Shown here one piece after another: positions 18,370 through 27,744 of a stretch of DNA of 64,000 bases. The position numbers and the translations under genes were made by a program. Every line of letters begins with the position of its first letter. Within the stretch, counting starts at the first letter, position 1. Source of the DNA: Burkholderia diffusa (lineage in GTDB: Bacteria > Pseudomonadota > Gammaproteobacteria > Burkholderiales > Burkholderiaceae); the NCBI RefSeq assembly GCF_902499115.1, contig NZ_CABVPN010000001.1:62001-126000 (forward strand), in the 5' to 3' direction. The notes beneath the pieces are model-generated. The model had not been told where the DNA came from and made no database searches. It saw nothing but the letters and a program-made list of their open reading frames with translations.

Positions 18370-18985
18370 CATCGTCAGGCAGGCCCTCGCCAAATGGCCG
18401 AACGTGCCGCACTGCACCGGCTGGCTGCTGCTCGACCGGCGCGGCGAGTGGCGGCTGCGCGACGAGGCCGCGCAGGCCGCGGGCGAACTCGGCTCGCCGG
18501 TCCGGCATGCGGCACTGAACGCGTTCATCGGGCGCAACTACGACTGCGACCCGCACGGCCAGTGGTTCTTCCAGAACGGGCCGCAGCGCGTGTACGTCGA
18601 GCTCGCATACACGCCGTGGGTCGTGCGCCTGGCCGAACGCGACGGGCAACTCGCGCTGGCCGACCAAACCGGCGCGCCGTTCGAGCCCGACGCCGCATGG
18701 CTCGACGATGCGGGCGGCGTGCTGTTCCGCTCGGCGGGCACGCCGCCGCGCATCGCGGCGCTGCACGACCACGACCTCGGCCTGTTCGCCGATCATGCGG
18801 ACTTCGACGCGACGCCGCCCGTGCTGCGCTGGCGTGACGGGCGCACGCTGGCGCTCGGCAACCTGGCGTGTGCCGATGTGCCGGCAACGTTCGGCTTCGT
18901 CGCGAGTCCCGCGCAGCGTGCGCGGCACGACACGTCGGATGGTGGCAACGGCAACGGCAACGGCAACGACAGCGCCGCAAGCTGA
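18362..18985 (+). CDS. Conserved protein of unknown function
   Basis: A 207-residue soluble protein with no signal peptide or membrane segment, opening MDDIVRQALAKWPNVPHCTGWLLLDRRGEWRLRD in outline. The many aromatic and charged blocks (FIGRNYDCDPHGQWFFQNGPQRVYVELAY) suggest a beta-rich fold. The C-terminal 20 residues are a GN-repeat low-complexity tail. I believe it belongs to a conserved beta-proteobacterial DUF but cannot name it with certainty. It overlaps the YheT gene by 8 nt, which argues for a shared transcript. Confidence 0.75.
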   Translation: MDDIVRQALAKWPNVPHCTGWLLLDRRGEWRLRDEAAQAAGELGSPVRHAALNAFIGRNYDCDPHGQWFFQNGPQRVYVELAYTPWVVRLAERDGQLALADQTGAPFEPDAAWLDDAGGVLFRSAGTPPRIAALHDHDLGLFADHADFDATPPVLRWRDGRTLALGNLACADVPATFGFVASPAQRARHDTSDGGNGNGNGNDSAAS

Positions 18986-19015
18986 AGCGCCGCCGCCCTG
19001 CCCGCCTCGCGGCCG

Positions 19016-20710
19016 TTATCCGCGGCCGTTCTTCTCGTCCTCGCGCTCTTCCTTGTAGCGCGCCTCGAATTCCAGCAGCCGCGCGCCGATGATCGACTGG
19101 TCGTAGAACGACACGTCCTTCGCGTCGCGCGCCTCCTTCAGCTGGCGAATCGCAGACGGCCACGCGCCGTCGAGCGCCAGCTTCTCCGCGAGCGCACGGC
19201 GCCGCGCGAGCACGTCGCCCTTGCCGTCGCTCGCCTTCGCGAGGTAGTCCCACCAGTCCGGCTGCTCCGGGTCCGCTTTCGCCTGCGTGCGTGCGAGCGT
19301 CTGCGCTTCGTCGAAGCGGCGCGCGGCGATCAGCGCCTGCAGGTGCGCGACGATCGCCGCGTGCGACGCCGGCCAGCGCCGCTGCGCGAGCGCCGCGAGC
19401 CGCACCGCGTCGTCGGTCCGGCCCGCGCGGCGGGCGAGGTCGGCGGCGAGCACGTCGAGGCTCGGCGAACTCGTCTGCGGATCGTCCGCGCGCCGCTCGC
19501 GCGCGTCGAAGGCGGCGCGGGCCGACGCGAGCGCCTTGTCGGCCGCGTCGTACTGGCCGAGCAGCGTGTTCGCGAGCGCGATCCCGTACTCGTTCGCCGC
19601 GACGTTCGGCGCCGTGCGATCGTCGATCTCGAGCTGCATCCGGCGCGCCTCGGCCGCGATGTCGTTCGGCGCACGGTTCTGCAGAATGCGCAGCCGCGCG
19701 CGCACGAAGCCGTATTCGGCCGACTGGCGCGGCTGCCGGTACGGCGCGCGGCGCGCGCGATCCTCCATGTCGGCGATCCGTTCACCCGTCAGCGGGTGCG
19801 TGCGCGCATAGGCCGGCACGCCCGCGTCGCCCATCGACGCGCGCTCGAGCCGCTCGAAGAAGCCCGGCATCCCGTACGGATCGTAGCCGGCGCCCGCGAG
19901 CAGCTGGAAACCGACGCGATCGGCCTCGCGCTCGGCCGAGCGCGAGAAGCGCAGCTGGTTGTCGACCGCAAACGCCTGCCCGCCCATCGCGATCGCGCTG
20001 CCGAGATCGCCGCTGCGCGCGAGCACGCCCGCCAGCACCCCGAGCAGCATCGTCGCGAGCGCGGTGTAGCCCGTCTTCTCGTTCGCGCCGATCATCCGCG
20101 CGATGTGCCGCTGCAGCACGTGGCCCATCTCGTGGCCGACCACCGAGGCGAGTTCGGATTCCGTTTGCGTCGTGACGACCAGGCCGCTGTTGATCCCGAT
20201 GAAACCGCCCGGCATCGAGAATGCGTTGATCTGCGGATCGCGCACGGGGAACAACTCGAAGTCCGGCGTGTAGCCGCCGATGTAGCGCGCCGCGGCCGCG
20301 GCCGCGAGCCGCTTCGCGATCGCGTTCAGGTAGTCGCGCGCGAGCCAGTCGTCGAGGTAGTCCGGGTCGCGCCGCACCTCGCGCATCACGCGCTCGCCGA
20401 GACGGCGCTCGGCCTGCGGCGTAAGCGAACCGCCGGAGCCGTCGCCGAGGTCGGGCAGTTCCAGCGCGCGCAGGGGTGCACGCAGGCTCGCGACCGGCGC
20501 GGACGCGCCGTCGCCGCCGGAGAACCGGCTTTCCGCGCCGCCGTAGGTGCCGAATACGCCGGTCGCGATGCCGGAAGGCACCGTGGAAATCGACGGCGAA
20601 GCGCCGGCCGCCGGCTCGAGCGGCAGCGCGGACAGGCGCTGTGCATGGCCGCTCGGCGGCAGCACGAGCGCCGTCGACAGCAACACGGCAAGCAACTGTT
20701 TGACACGCAT
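19016..20710 (-). CDS. bepA: Periplasmic M48 metalloprotease with TPR tail (BepA/YfgC-like)
   Basis: A 564-residue exported protein with a signal peptide (cleavage near GHAQ, residue 24). Zinc ligands are in H193-EMG-H197 and the downstream SAEREADRVGF helix. The C-terminal half is helical with TPR-like repeats (NTLLGQYDAADKALASARAAFDARE, ALIAARRFDEAQTLA). The architecture matches BepA, which degrades misassembled LptD and BAM substrates. The gene symbol is by similarity of layout. It converges with the gene ending at 18985. Confidence 0.87.
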   Translation of the reverse strand: MRVKQLLAVLLSTALVLPPSGHAQRLSALPLEPAAGASPSISTVPSGIATGVFGTYGGAESRFSGGDGASAPVASLRAPLRALELPDLGDGSGGSLTPQAERRLGERVMREVRRDPDYLDDWLARDYLNAIAKRLAAAAAARYIGGYTPDFELFPVRDPQINAFSMPGGFIGINSGLVVTTQTESELASVVGHEMGHVLQRHIARMIGANEKTGYTALATMLLGVLAGVLARSGDLGSAIAMGGQAFAVDNQLRFSRSAEREADRVGFQLLAGAGYDPYGMPGFFERLERASMGDAGVPAYARTHPLTGERIADMEDRARRAPYRQPRQSAEYGFVRARLRILQNRAPNDIAAEARRMQLEIDDRTAPNVAANEYGIALANTLLGQYDAADKALASARAAFDARERRADDPQTSSPSLDVLAADLARRAGRTDDAVRLAALAQRRWPASHAAIVAHLQALIAARRFDEAQTLARTQAKADPEQPDWWDYLAKASDGKGDVLARRRALAEKLALDGAWPSAIRQLKEARDAKDVSFYDQSIIGARLLEFEARYKEEREDEKNGRG

Positions 20711-20950
20711 GGCAGGATGAAGACGACGCGTCCCGCGCGCCGGGCGCGCATCGCGGCGTTTGGTCTGAAGATCCTGGTCATTGTACCGGCGGGATCGCGA
20801 CTGTTCGCTGCGGCGGATGCGCCGTCTGCACGCCCGGCGTCGTGCAGGCCGCTGCTATGATAGGCGCCCGTTGAAACGTTGCAGATGGTTGCGGCACGGT
20901 GCCCGACGCGGTGGATCGACCGGCCGCGACACAAGAGATCGGAGCAGGAC

Positions 20951-21439
20951 ATGTCAGGACTTACCCATTTCGACGCCGCCGGCCACGCGCACATGGTCGA
21001 CGTCGGCGGCAAGCAGGAAACGCAACGTATCGCGATCGCGCGCGGCACGATCCGGATGCTGCCGGCGACGTTCGCGCTGATCCGCGACGGCAAGGCGAAG
21101 AAAGGCGACGTGCTCGGCGTCGCGCGCATCGCCGCGATCCAGGGTGCCAAGCGCACCGCCGACCTCATTCCGCTGTGTCATCCGCTCGCGCTGACGCGCG
21201 TGGCCGTCGACTTCGAACTCGACGACGCGCTGCCGGGCGTGCACTGCGTCGCGCAGGTCGAGACGTTCGGGCGCACCGGTGTCGAGATGGAAGCGCTGAC
21301 CGCCGTGCAGGTCGGGCTGCTGACCGTGTACGACATGTGCAAGGCGGTCGACCGGGGGATGGTGATCACCGAGGTGAGCGTGAGAGAAAAGCGTGGCGGG
21401 AAGTCGGGGGACTGGAAGGCCGAGGACACCGCCGGCTGA
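20951..21439 (+). CDS. moaC: Cyclic pyranopterin monophosphate synthase
   Basis: Second step of molybdenum cofactor synthesis, producing cPMP. The 162-residue protein has the MoaC hallmarks: HMVDVGGKQETQRIAIARG, KKGDVLGVARIAAIQGAKRT, LIPLCHPL, EALTAVQVGLLTVYDMCKAVDRGM and the ending KRGGKSGDW. It is divergent from the M48 gene, with 240 bp between them, and 115 bp upstream of vgrG. No other Mo-cofactor genes are in view. Confidence 0.96.
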   Translation: MSGLTHFDAAGHAHMVDVGGKQETQRIAIARGTIRMLPATFALIRDGKAKKGDVLGVARIAAIQGAKRTADLIPLCHPLALTRVAVDFELDDALPGVHCVAQVETFGRTGVEMEALTAVQVGLLTVYDMCKAVDRGMVITEVSVREKRGGKSGDWKAEDTAG

Positions 21440-21554
21440 CCGGTCGGCACCCTGTCGGCCGGTAAATTCGGGATACCGCCCGTTTATCTCATACAATTAC
21501 CGGATTCCGCACGGGAGAGCGTGCGACCCAGCACAAAAAAAGCGAGCACGGGTG

Positions 21555-24242
21555 ATGAATTCGCAAGCGTTAAGAAGCGCATTGCTGGCCGGACCGGTTC
21601 AGCACGAGCGCCTTGTCAAACTGGATACGCCGGTGGGCCCCGACGTGCTGCTGCCGCATCGCGTCATCGGCCGATCGCGGCTCGGGCGTCACTTCGAGTT
21701 CACGGTCGATACCGTGTCGGTGTCCGATAACCTCGAGCTCAAGAAGCTGATCGCGCAGCCGGTGACGCTGTGGATCCTGCAGGCCGACCAGTCTTATGCG
21801 CCTCACCACGGCTACGTGCATTGCGCCCGCCGGCTCGGCTCGGACAGCGGCGTCACGCACTACCAGATCGTCTTCGCTTCGTTCCTGCACTTCCTGAAGT
21901 TTCGCCGCGACCAGCGAATCTGGCAGGACCAGTCCGCGGACGACATCATTGCCGACGTGCTGAACCAGCATCCGCAGGCCAAGGGTCGCTTCACCTTCAA
22001 GCTCCACCAGCCGCTGCCGCTCCGCTCGTTCTGCATGCAGTACGAGGATGACTGGAATTTCGTGCATCGCCTGATGGAATCGGAAGGCCTGTATGGCTTC
22101 TGGGAACAGGACCAGGACGGCAAGTCGCACCGGCTCGTCGTCGTCGACCGCGTCGACGCGTTGCCCGCGCTGTCGCCGCGAACGGTGCGCTTTCATCATG
22201 CGGGCACGGGTGACGAGGCCGACACGTTCGTCCAGTTCTCCGGCACGCGCACGCTGCGAAGTGTCGCCCGCGCCACACCCACGTTCGACTACAAGCAGCC
22301 GCCGAGCGCGGCGAATCCGAAGGCGACCCATACGCCGACGATCGCCAATCAGGGTGACCTGCCGCCGCAGCTCGAGGTCTACGAATACACCGGTGCGTAC
22401 ACGTACCTCGAACAGTCCCGCGGTGACCATCTGTCGAAGATATGGATGGAGGAACAGGAGTCGCGCGCGAAACGCTTTCATGGCGTCGGCGGCGTGCGGC
22501 GCATGGATGCCGGGCGGACCTTCGAGCTGGCGGATCACCCCGAACACGACAAGGACGATGCCGGGCAGCGCGAATTCGCCGTGATCGAGACGGCGTGGGT
22601 CATCGTCAACAATCTGCCCGTTGCCGACGAACAGGCGGTTTTCCCGCACAGCCTGCGCGCCGAGGTCGGCAGCATCGTGCAGGCAACCGATACGGCCCAG
22701 TCGCGCGTGCGTCATCCCGACGGCAGCGAAGGCTTCTTTCAGATCCGCGTCGAAGCCCAGCGCACGACCGTACCGTTCCGCAGCCCGTTCGAACACGCGA
22801 AGCCGCCGATGCACCTGCAATCGGCGATCGTCGTCGCACCGAAAGGCGAGGAAATCCACACCGACGCGCTCAACCGGGTCAAGGTTCGCTTCCATTGGGA
22901 CCGCCTGAACGACGGCGACGAAAAGGCGTCGTGCTGGCTGCGTGCCACCGCGTCGGATTCGGGCAAGGGTTATGGGGCCGTTCACCCGCACCGCAGCGGC
23001 GAGGAGGTGCTGGTCGATTTCCTCGGCGGCGACTGCGATCGCCCGATCATCGTCGGCAAGCTGTACAACGGCGCGACGAGCCCGCAGTGGCACAGCAACG
23101 GGATCCTGTCCGGATACCGGTCCAAGGAATATGCGGGCGCCGGCTACAACCAGCTCGTGCTCGACGACGCGACCTCGCAGAACCGCGTGCACCTCTACAG
23201 CAGCGAGACCAACGCGCACTTGCATCTCGGTTACCTGATCGACCATGCGGGCAACAACCGCGGCAGCTATCTCGGCAGCGGCTTCGACCTGCGCTCGGAC
23301 GCGTACGGCGCCGTACGCGCGAGCCGCGGGCTGTACGTCACGACGCACCCGAAGCAGCCGGCGAGCCAGCCGCTCGACGTTCAGGAAACGCAACAGCAGC
23401 TCGTCCGTGCAGAAGGCCTGATGGAGGCCATGTCGGAGGTCGGCGCGCAGCATCAGGCCGAACCGCTCGACCACGGCCACTCGGCGCTGAAGCAGTTCAC
23501 CGACGCGACGCAGAACAGCGTGAGCGGCGGCACGTCGGGCGGCAGGACCGCGGGCGGCGGAACCGGCACGGCCAACGCGTTCAAGGAGCCGGTGATGCTG
23601 TTCGGCAGCCCGGCCGGTATCGGGATGTCCACGCAACAGTCCGTGCAGCTTGCCGCGGACCAGCACGTCAACCTCGTCAGCGGGCAAAGCACGCACGTGG
23701 CCGCCGGAAAGTCGCTGATCGCGAGCGTCCTCGACCGGATCAGCCTGTTCGCGCAGAACTCCGGGATCAAGCTATTCGCCGGCAAGGGCAAGGTCGAAGT
23801 GCAGGCGCACGCGGACAACATCGAGCTGACGGCCCAGAAGGCGCTGAAGCTGATGGCGGTAACCGAGTCGATCGAAGGCGCCGCGGCGAAGGAAATCCTG
23901 CTGACCTCCGGCGGCGCGTACATCCGCATCGCGAACGGCAACATCGAAGTGCACGCACCCGGCAAGATCGACATCAAGGGGGCGCAGCACGCGTTCAGCG
24001 GCCCCACGCACCTGTCGCAGACGATGCCGACCCTGCCGAACTCGACCGGCAACTACGATCAGGCGTTCATCGCGCACTGGGCCGGCACCGACATTCCGGT
24101 AGCGAACACGCGATACCAGATGTTCTCGAACGGCAAGCTGCTCTCGGAAGGCGTCACCAATGCGGCAGGCGAGACGGGGCTCACGCAGAGCCACGTGCCG
24201 CACGACGTCGTCGTCAAGTTTCTAGGGAAATCGAATGGCTGA
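21555..24242 (+). CDS. vgrG: Type VI secretion tip protein VgrG with a transthyretin-like C-terminal tail
   Basis: An 895-residue spike protein. Residues about 10-380 are the gp27-like base, 410-515 the gp5 OB-fold (RVKVRFHWDRLNDGDEKASCWLR, GSGKGYG-type loop, HRSGEEVLVDFLGGD, PIIVGKLYNG), and 675-822 the repetitive DUF2345 beta-helix. The last ~70 residues (AGTDIPVANTRYQMF, LLSEGVTNAAGETGL) look like a transthyretin-like adaptor, a fold known to dock cargo effectors on VgrG. No structural T6SS genes are near, so this is an orphan VgrG using an apparatus encoded elsewhere. Its end overlaps the effector start by 8 nt. Confidence 0.94.
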   Translation: MNSQALRSALLAGPVQHERLVKLDTPVGPDVLLPHRVIGRSRLGRHFEFTVDTVSVSDNLELKKLIAQPVTLWILQADQSYAPHHGYVHCARRLGSDSGVTHYQIVFASFLHFLKFRRDQRIWQDQSADDIIADVLNQHPQAKGRFTFKLHQPLPLRSFCMQYEDDWNFVHRLMESEGLYGFWEQDQDGKSHRLVVVDRVDALPALSPRTVRFHHAGTGDEADTFVQFSGTRTLRSVARATPTFDYKQPPSAANPKATHTPTIANQGDLPPQLEVYEYTGAYTYLEQSRGDHLSKIWMEEQESRAKRFHGVGGVRRMDAGRTFELADHPEHDKDDAGQREFAVIETAWVIVNNLPVADEQAVFPHSLRAEVGSIVQATDTAQSRVRHPDGSEGFFQIRVEAQRTTVPFRSPFEHAKPPMHLQSAIVVAPKGEEIHTDALNRVKVRFHWDRLNDGDEKASCWLRATASDSGKGYGAVHPHRSGEEVLVDFLGGDCDRPIIVGKLYNGATSPQWHSNGILSGYRSKEYAGAGYNQLVLDDATSQNRVHLYSSETNAHLHLGYLIDHAGNNRGSYLGSGFDLRSDAYGAVRASRGLYVTTHPKQPASQPLDVQETQQQLVRAEGLMEAMSEVGAQHQAEPLDHGHSALKQFTDATQNSVSGGTSGGRTAGGGTGTANAFKEPVMLFGSPAGIGMSTQQSVQLAADQHVNLVSGQSTHVAAGKSLIASVLDRISLFAQNSGIKLFAGKGKVEVQAHADNIELTAQKALKLMAVTESIEGAAAKEILLTSGGAYIRIANGNIEVHAPGKIDIKGAQHAFSGPTHLSQTMPTLPNSTGNYDQAFIAHWAGTDIPVANTRYQMFSNGKLLSEGVTNAAGETGLTQSHVPHDVVVKFLGKSNG

Positions 24243-25104
24243 CGGACAACAGGACAACAACGTACTGGGCAGCGGCTCGGGGATGCTGACGCCGACGGGG
24301 TACAAGGATCGGCCGAAGGTGGCGATCAATATCTGCGACAAGCATGTGACGCCGGCACCGAAATGGATCGTCGGCACCTGTCCGTTCTACTATCGGCCGC
24401 TTCACGGGGCGTATATGGAGACGGTCGAGAAGGTCAGCATGTCGAGCATCTGGTCGACCATCAAGGGTTTCGCCCTATCGTGGGATCCGTGGACCGACTC
24501 GGACGTCGCGCACCGACTCCTGCACCGCCGTGAAGAATTGATCAAGATAGACAGCACGAATTCCGACTGGTCTCGTCATGGCAACTTCATGATGCGTCAC
24601 ATCGGGTGCGGACATAAGCCGCCCGATTACTACATCAGCTACGGCTACTACTACTGCTCCGACTATGGAGCGAATCTCTATCCGAGCCTCAGCCCCCAAG
24701 GGAAAGCGTGGCTGAACAAAGCGCGCAAGCTGCTCCAGGTCAACATGGAAGACGGGTTGAATCAGAACATGATGGGCAACACGATCCAGATGGCCAGCCC
24801 GACGCCGGGAAACGGTAGCGTCGATATGACGTGGCCACAGTTCGAGCTGGAAATAAACACCGAAAAGTTCAAGGAATTTGCATTCAAGACACACCCGATG
24901 GCCTACCTCGACGGAGGATTGGCCGACCTGCCGATCATGGATCTCGTCAGGATCGGGATGCGGCCGAACATTCAGGAATGGGGCGACGGAAGAACGTGGG
25001 GGCAGGCTTTCGATTCCGCCATCCCTGTTCTCCGGAAAAAAGCCGAGGAATCGGACGCCGACGATCCGGTCGGCAAGGCGCTCGGAAGGCTGCTGGCGAA
25101 GTGA
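24235..25104 (+). CDS. Candidate VgrG-linked T6SS effector, unknown family
   Basis: A 289-residue protein without signal peptide or membrane helix. Its start codon overlaps the vgrG stop by 8 nt, so the two are almost certainly translated together. Conspicuous blocks are Cys/His/Tyr-rich (MMRHIGCGHKPPDYYIS, then YGYYYCSDYG near residue 140), ARKLLQVNMEDGLNQNMM and AFKTHPMAYLDGGLADLP. I do not recognise a catalytic family. Placement after a VgrG with a TTR-like tail and before two exported, membrane-anchored paralogs is the usual VgrG-effector-immunity order and suggests a periplasmic target. Base composition is less GC-rich than its neighbours. Confidence 0.7.
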   Translation: MADGQQDNNVLGSGSGMLTPTGYKDRPKVAINICDKHVTPAPKWIVGTCPFYYRPLHGAYMETVEKVSMSSIWSTIKGFALSWDPWTDSDVAHRLLHRREELIKIDSTNSDWSRHGNFMMRHIGCGHKPPDYYISYGYYYCSDYGANLYPSLSPQGKAWLNKARKLLQVNMEDGLNQNMMGNTIQMASPTPGNGSVDMTWPQFELEINTEKFKEFAFKTHPMAYLDGGLADLPIMDLVRIGMRPNIQEWGDGRTWGQAFDSAIPVLRKKAEESDADDPVGKALGRLLAK

Positions 25105-25105
25105 C

Positions 25106-26335
25106 ATGCGAAAAGGCAAACGATGGCTTTGGGTCGCGGGATGCGTGCTTGTTCTCCCGATCGCTATTTACGGATATACGGAAATGACATCAGGGTGGGA
25201 CACGGTATCGACCGAATTCATGCGCAACGACAAGCCGTACGGTGCGGGCGCATTTCGCGTGCAACGCAACGATTTCATGTCACTGAAGGTTGCGCGACCG
25301 GAACTCAAGTTCAAGCCGGAGAGCGAGCAGAAGAACCCTGACCTCGCGGAATTCACCGAACCTTGGATGGACGATTCGAACCAGCGGCTGAACCGGTCGA
25401 CCGTCAGTTTCCTGCGCGGCACGCTGGACGGGAGCGCCGTGCGCCACTTCCAGCAACCGGGCCAGACCGCGTCATGGTGGTACTCGCCTGACTGGCAGAT
25501 CCTGTACGTCAGTACGGGCTGGATGGATTACGCGGCGCCGCGCACCGTCGACGGTGCGTCCCCTCAGACAACCCGACTCTGGAAGTCGAGCGACGGTGGC
25601 CAGCACTGGGCCCAGCTCGAATGGCCGACGGAGCGCAACATCAACCGCTTGCTGTTCATTGATGCGCAACGGGGCTACGCCATCGGAAGGGGACCCCGCG
25701 TGTGGCGAACGGCGGACGGCGGGCAATCGTGGCAGGAAATCAAGGAACCGCCGGGTGCCGCCCTTCAGGACAAGCCACGCCGGACTTTCGACGGGACCAA
25801 CCTCGGTCCCGACGGTGTATTGCGCATTGCCTATCAGGTTGAAGACGCCGAGCATCCGCAACCGGCAACGGTGGTCTGGCGGCTCGATTGGAATCAGCAG
25901 GATTTCATCCGGGAAGCGGTGCTCCCCGGACAAGTCATCGTCAGCCTCGAATCGTCGCCGGCCCCCGTCCGGAATTACGCACTGTATGCGTTGTCGCGTA
26001 CAAGCGGCGAATCCGGCAGCGGTCATGGTGCGGGCGTCATTTCGACCTGGACTAGCGAGCACCCCGAACACATCCAGGAACTGCATGCGTTTGACAGCCC
26101 GCTGACGCTCAACGGACTGAGCGCGGGTCGCAACGGCGTCCTGCTGGTCCACGCGACCGACCCGAACACCGCAAACGGCGGCGGCGCACCGATCGACCTG
26201 ACGATCAGCAGCACCGACGGTGGAAAGACATGGCAGCAGACCGCCGACAAGGCTTCACAGGGCGGCTACTTCGATCCACAAACGAACACGCTCTATTCGG
26301 TGTTCGCCTATACGCTGCGGAAACGGCAATTCTGA
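25106..26335 (+). CDS. Membrane-anchored BNR/Ycf48-like protein, candidate immunity protein (copy 1)
   Basis: A 409-residue protein starting 1 nt after the effector stop. The N-terminus RKGKRWLWVAGCVLVLPIAIYGYTEM is a short positive stretch plus one hydrophobic helix, so the rest should lie in the periplasm. At least three sialidase-type Asp-box repeats are visible (SSDGGQHWAQLEW, TADGGQSWQEIKE, SSTDGGKTWQQ), indicating a beta-propeller like photosystem factor Ycf48. It is clearly paralogous to the next gene over most of its length. From position and topology I infer immunity to the adjacent effector. Confidence 0.72.
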   Translation: MRKGKRWLWVAGCVLVLPIAIYGYTEMTSGWDTVSTEFMRNDKPYGAGAFRVQRNDFMSLKVARPELKFKPESEQKNPDLAEFTEPWMDDSNQRLNRSTVSFLRGTLDGSAVRHFQQPGQTASWWYSPDWQILYVSTGWMDYAAPRTVDGASPQTTRLWKSSDGGQHWAQLEWPTERNINRLLFIDAQRGYAIGRGPRVWRTADGGQSWQEIKEPPGAALQDKPRRTFDGTNLGPDGVLRIAYQVEDAEHPQPATVVWRLDWNQQDFIREAVLPGQVIVSLESSPAPVRNYALYALSRTSGESGSGHGAGVISTWTSEHPEHIQELHAFDSPLTLNGLSAGRNGVLLVHATDPNTANGGGAPIDLTISSTDGGKTWQQTADKASQGGYFDPQTNTLYSVFAYTLRKRQF

Positions 26336-26435
26336 TCGGCGCCCGATGCGTTTGTCGCAGGCCGTGTCCGCGGAAACGAACGACGTCCGCGGCACGGCCA
26401 GCCACGAGATTCCTCTATCGACTTCAGCCAATCCC

Positions 26436-27713
26436 ATGCGCCATCGATCTCGACTGAAGGGGCTGGCCGTCATCGCGATCGGCGGCATCGTATTGAATCT
26501 GTTTTACGAGAGCACCGGTCCTCACTGGAAGACCGTTTCGTCGCAGATCACATGGTCCGACCCGCCAGCAGGTGTGGGTGATTTCTACATCGCCGGCAAC
26601 GAAATCATGTCGCTCACGTTTGCCGATCCTGTCGTGACGCTGAAGCCGGCCGGCGAGTGGAAGGTTCCGACGGTCGCCGAACCCACCGAAGCATGGATGA
26701 ACAGTGCGGGAGAAACCCTCAATCGACGAACCGTGAATTTCTTCCGCGGCACGCTCGATCACGGACTGCAGCGCTTCTTGCAAGCGCCCGGCCAACACAC
26801 CGCGTGGTGGCATTCGCGAGACGGTCAGGTCCACTTGATCAGCATCGGCTGGCTGGACTATACGTCGCAGCATTCCGCGGACGACCTCGTCTCGCGGCAA
26901 ACCCGTGTCTGGAAATCGCTCGACGGCGGCCGCCACTGGTCGCAGATGGCATGGCCGGAGCACGAAGATATCGACGACCTGCTCTTCATCGACGCGCAGC
27001 ACGGCTATGCGATTGGCCGCGGCCCCACCGTCCGGCGAACATCCGACGGCGGCGAGTCCTGGCAACTGATCGCACTACCGCCGGATGCAGTCGTCCCCAG
27101 TGGCCGTCGGCGCAACCTCAGAGCGGTGAATCTTGGTCCCGACGGCACCCTGCGAGTGGCTTACCATGTCGATCCGTCGGCAACGGGGCCCGCTCGCAGC
27201 GTCGTATACGGGCTTCCGCCAAATCAGCAGACGTTCGTTCCCGATATCGTTCTGCCGAACCAGACCGTCATCCGACTCGCTTCGACGCCGGCCACGACCA
27301 GCGGTTACGCGCTTTACGCACTGTCTCTCCTCGACGACGAGGGCGGCAAAGATACGGCACCGGATCGCGCACGCCGGGCCGGCGTGCTTTCGACGTGGAC
27401 GGACACGCAACCCGCGCGCGTCCGGCAAGTGATGACGTTTGACATGAAGCTCATCGTGAACGGCCTCGACGTGGGCCGCGACGGCCTGTTACTCGTATAT
27501 GCCACCGATCCCGGGCAAGCAATCGACGATCCACCAATCCCCCTGATGATCAGCAGCACTGACGCAGGCAGGACCTGGAAACAGAATGCCGACGGGATCG
27601 TCTATCACAACCGGTACTTCGACCAGGATACGAACACGCTCTACTCGCTGCTCGATGAAAGACTGAAGAAGCTGTCATTCCCCATCCGACATTCCCCCGC
27701 CTCACAAGACTGA
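26436..27713 (+). CDS. Membrane-anchored BNR/Ycf48-like protein, candidate immunity protein (copy 2)
   Basis: A 425-residue paralog of the preceding protein. Shared blocks include FFRGTLD (FLRGTLD in copy 1), VWKSLDGGRHWSQMAWP, LLFIDAQHGYAIGRGP, TSDGGESWQL and SSTDAGRTWKQ. ATG 26436 is preferred because it places MRHRSRLKGLAVIAIGGIVLNLF at the same point as the anchor in copy 1; ATG 26346 in the same frame would add 30 residues. No good ribosome-binding site precedes either. Duplicated immunity genes are common behind T6SS effectors. Function inferred. Confidence 0.7.
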   Translation: MRHRSRLKGLAVIAIGGIVLNLFYESTGPHWKTVSSQITWSDPPAGVGDFYIAGNEIMSLTFADPVVTLKPAGEWKVPTVAEPTEAWMNSAGETLNRRTVNFFRGTLDHGLQRFLQAPGQHTAWWHSRDGQVHLISIGWLDYTSQHSADDLVSRQTRVWKSLDGGRHWSQMAWPEHEDIDDLLFIDAQHGYAIGRGPTVRRTSDGGESWQLIALPPDAVVPSGRRRNLRAVNLGPDGTLRVAYHVDPSATGPARSVVYGLPPNQQTFVPDIVLPNQTVIRLASTPATTSGYALYALSLLDDEGGKDTAPDRARRAGVLSTWTDTQPARVRQVMTFDMKLIVNGLDVGRDGLLLVYATDPGQAIDDPPIPLMISSTDAGRTWKQNADGIVYHNRYFDQDTNTLYSLLDERLKKLSFPIRHSPASQD

Positions 27714-27744
27714 ATCCCCTCGCTACATCCGGAGACCCTATTCG

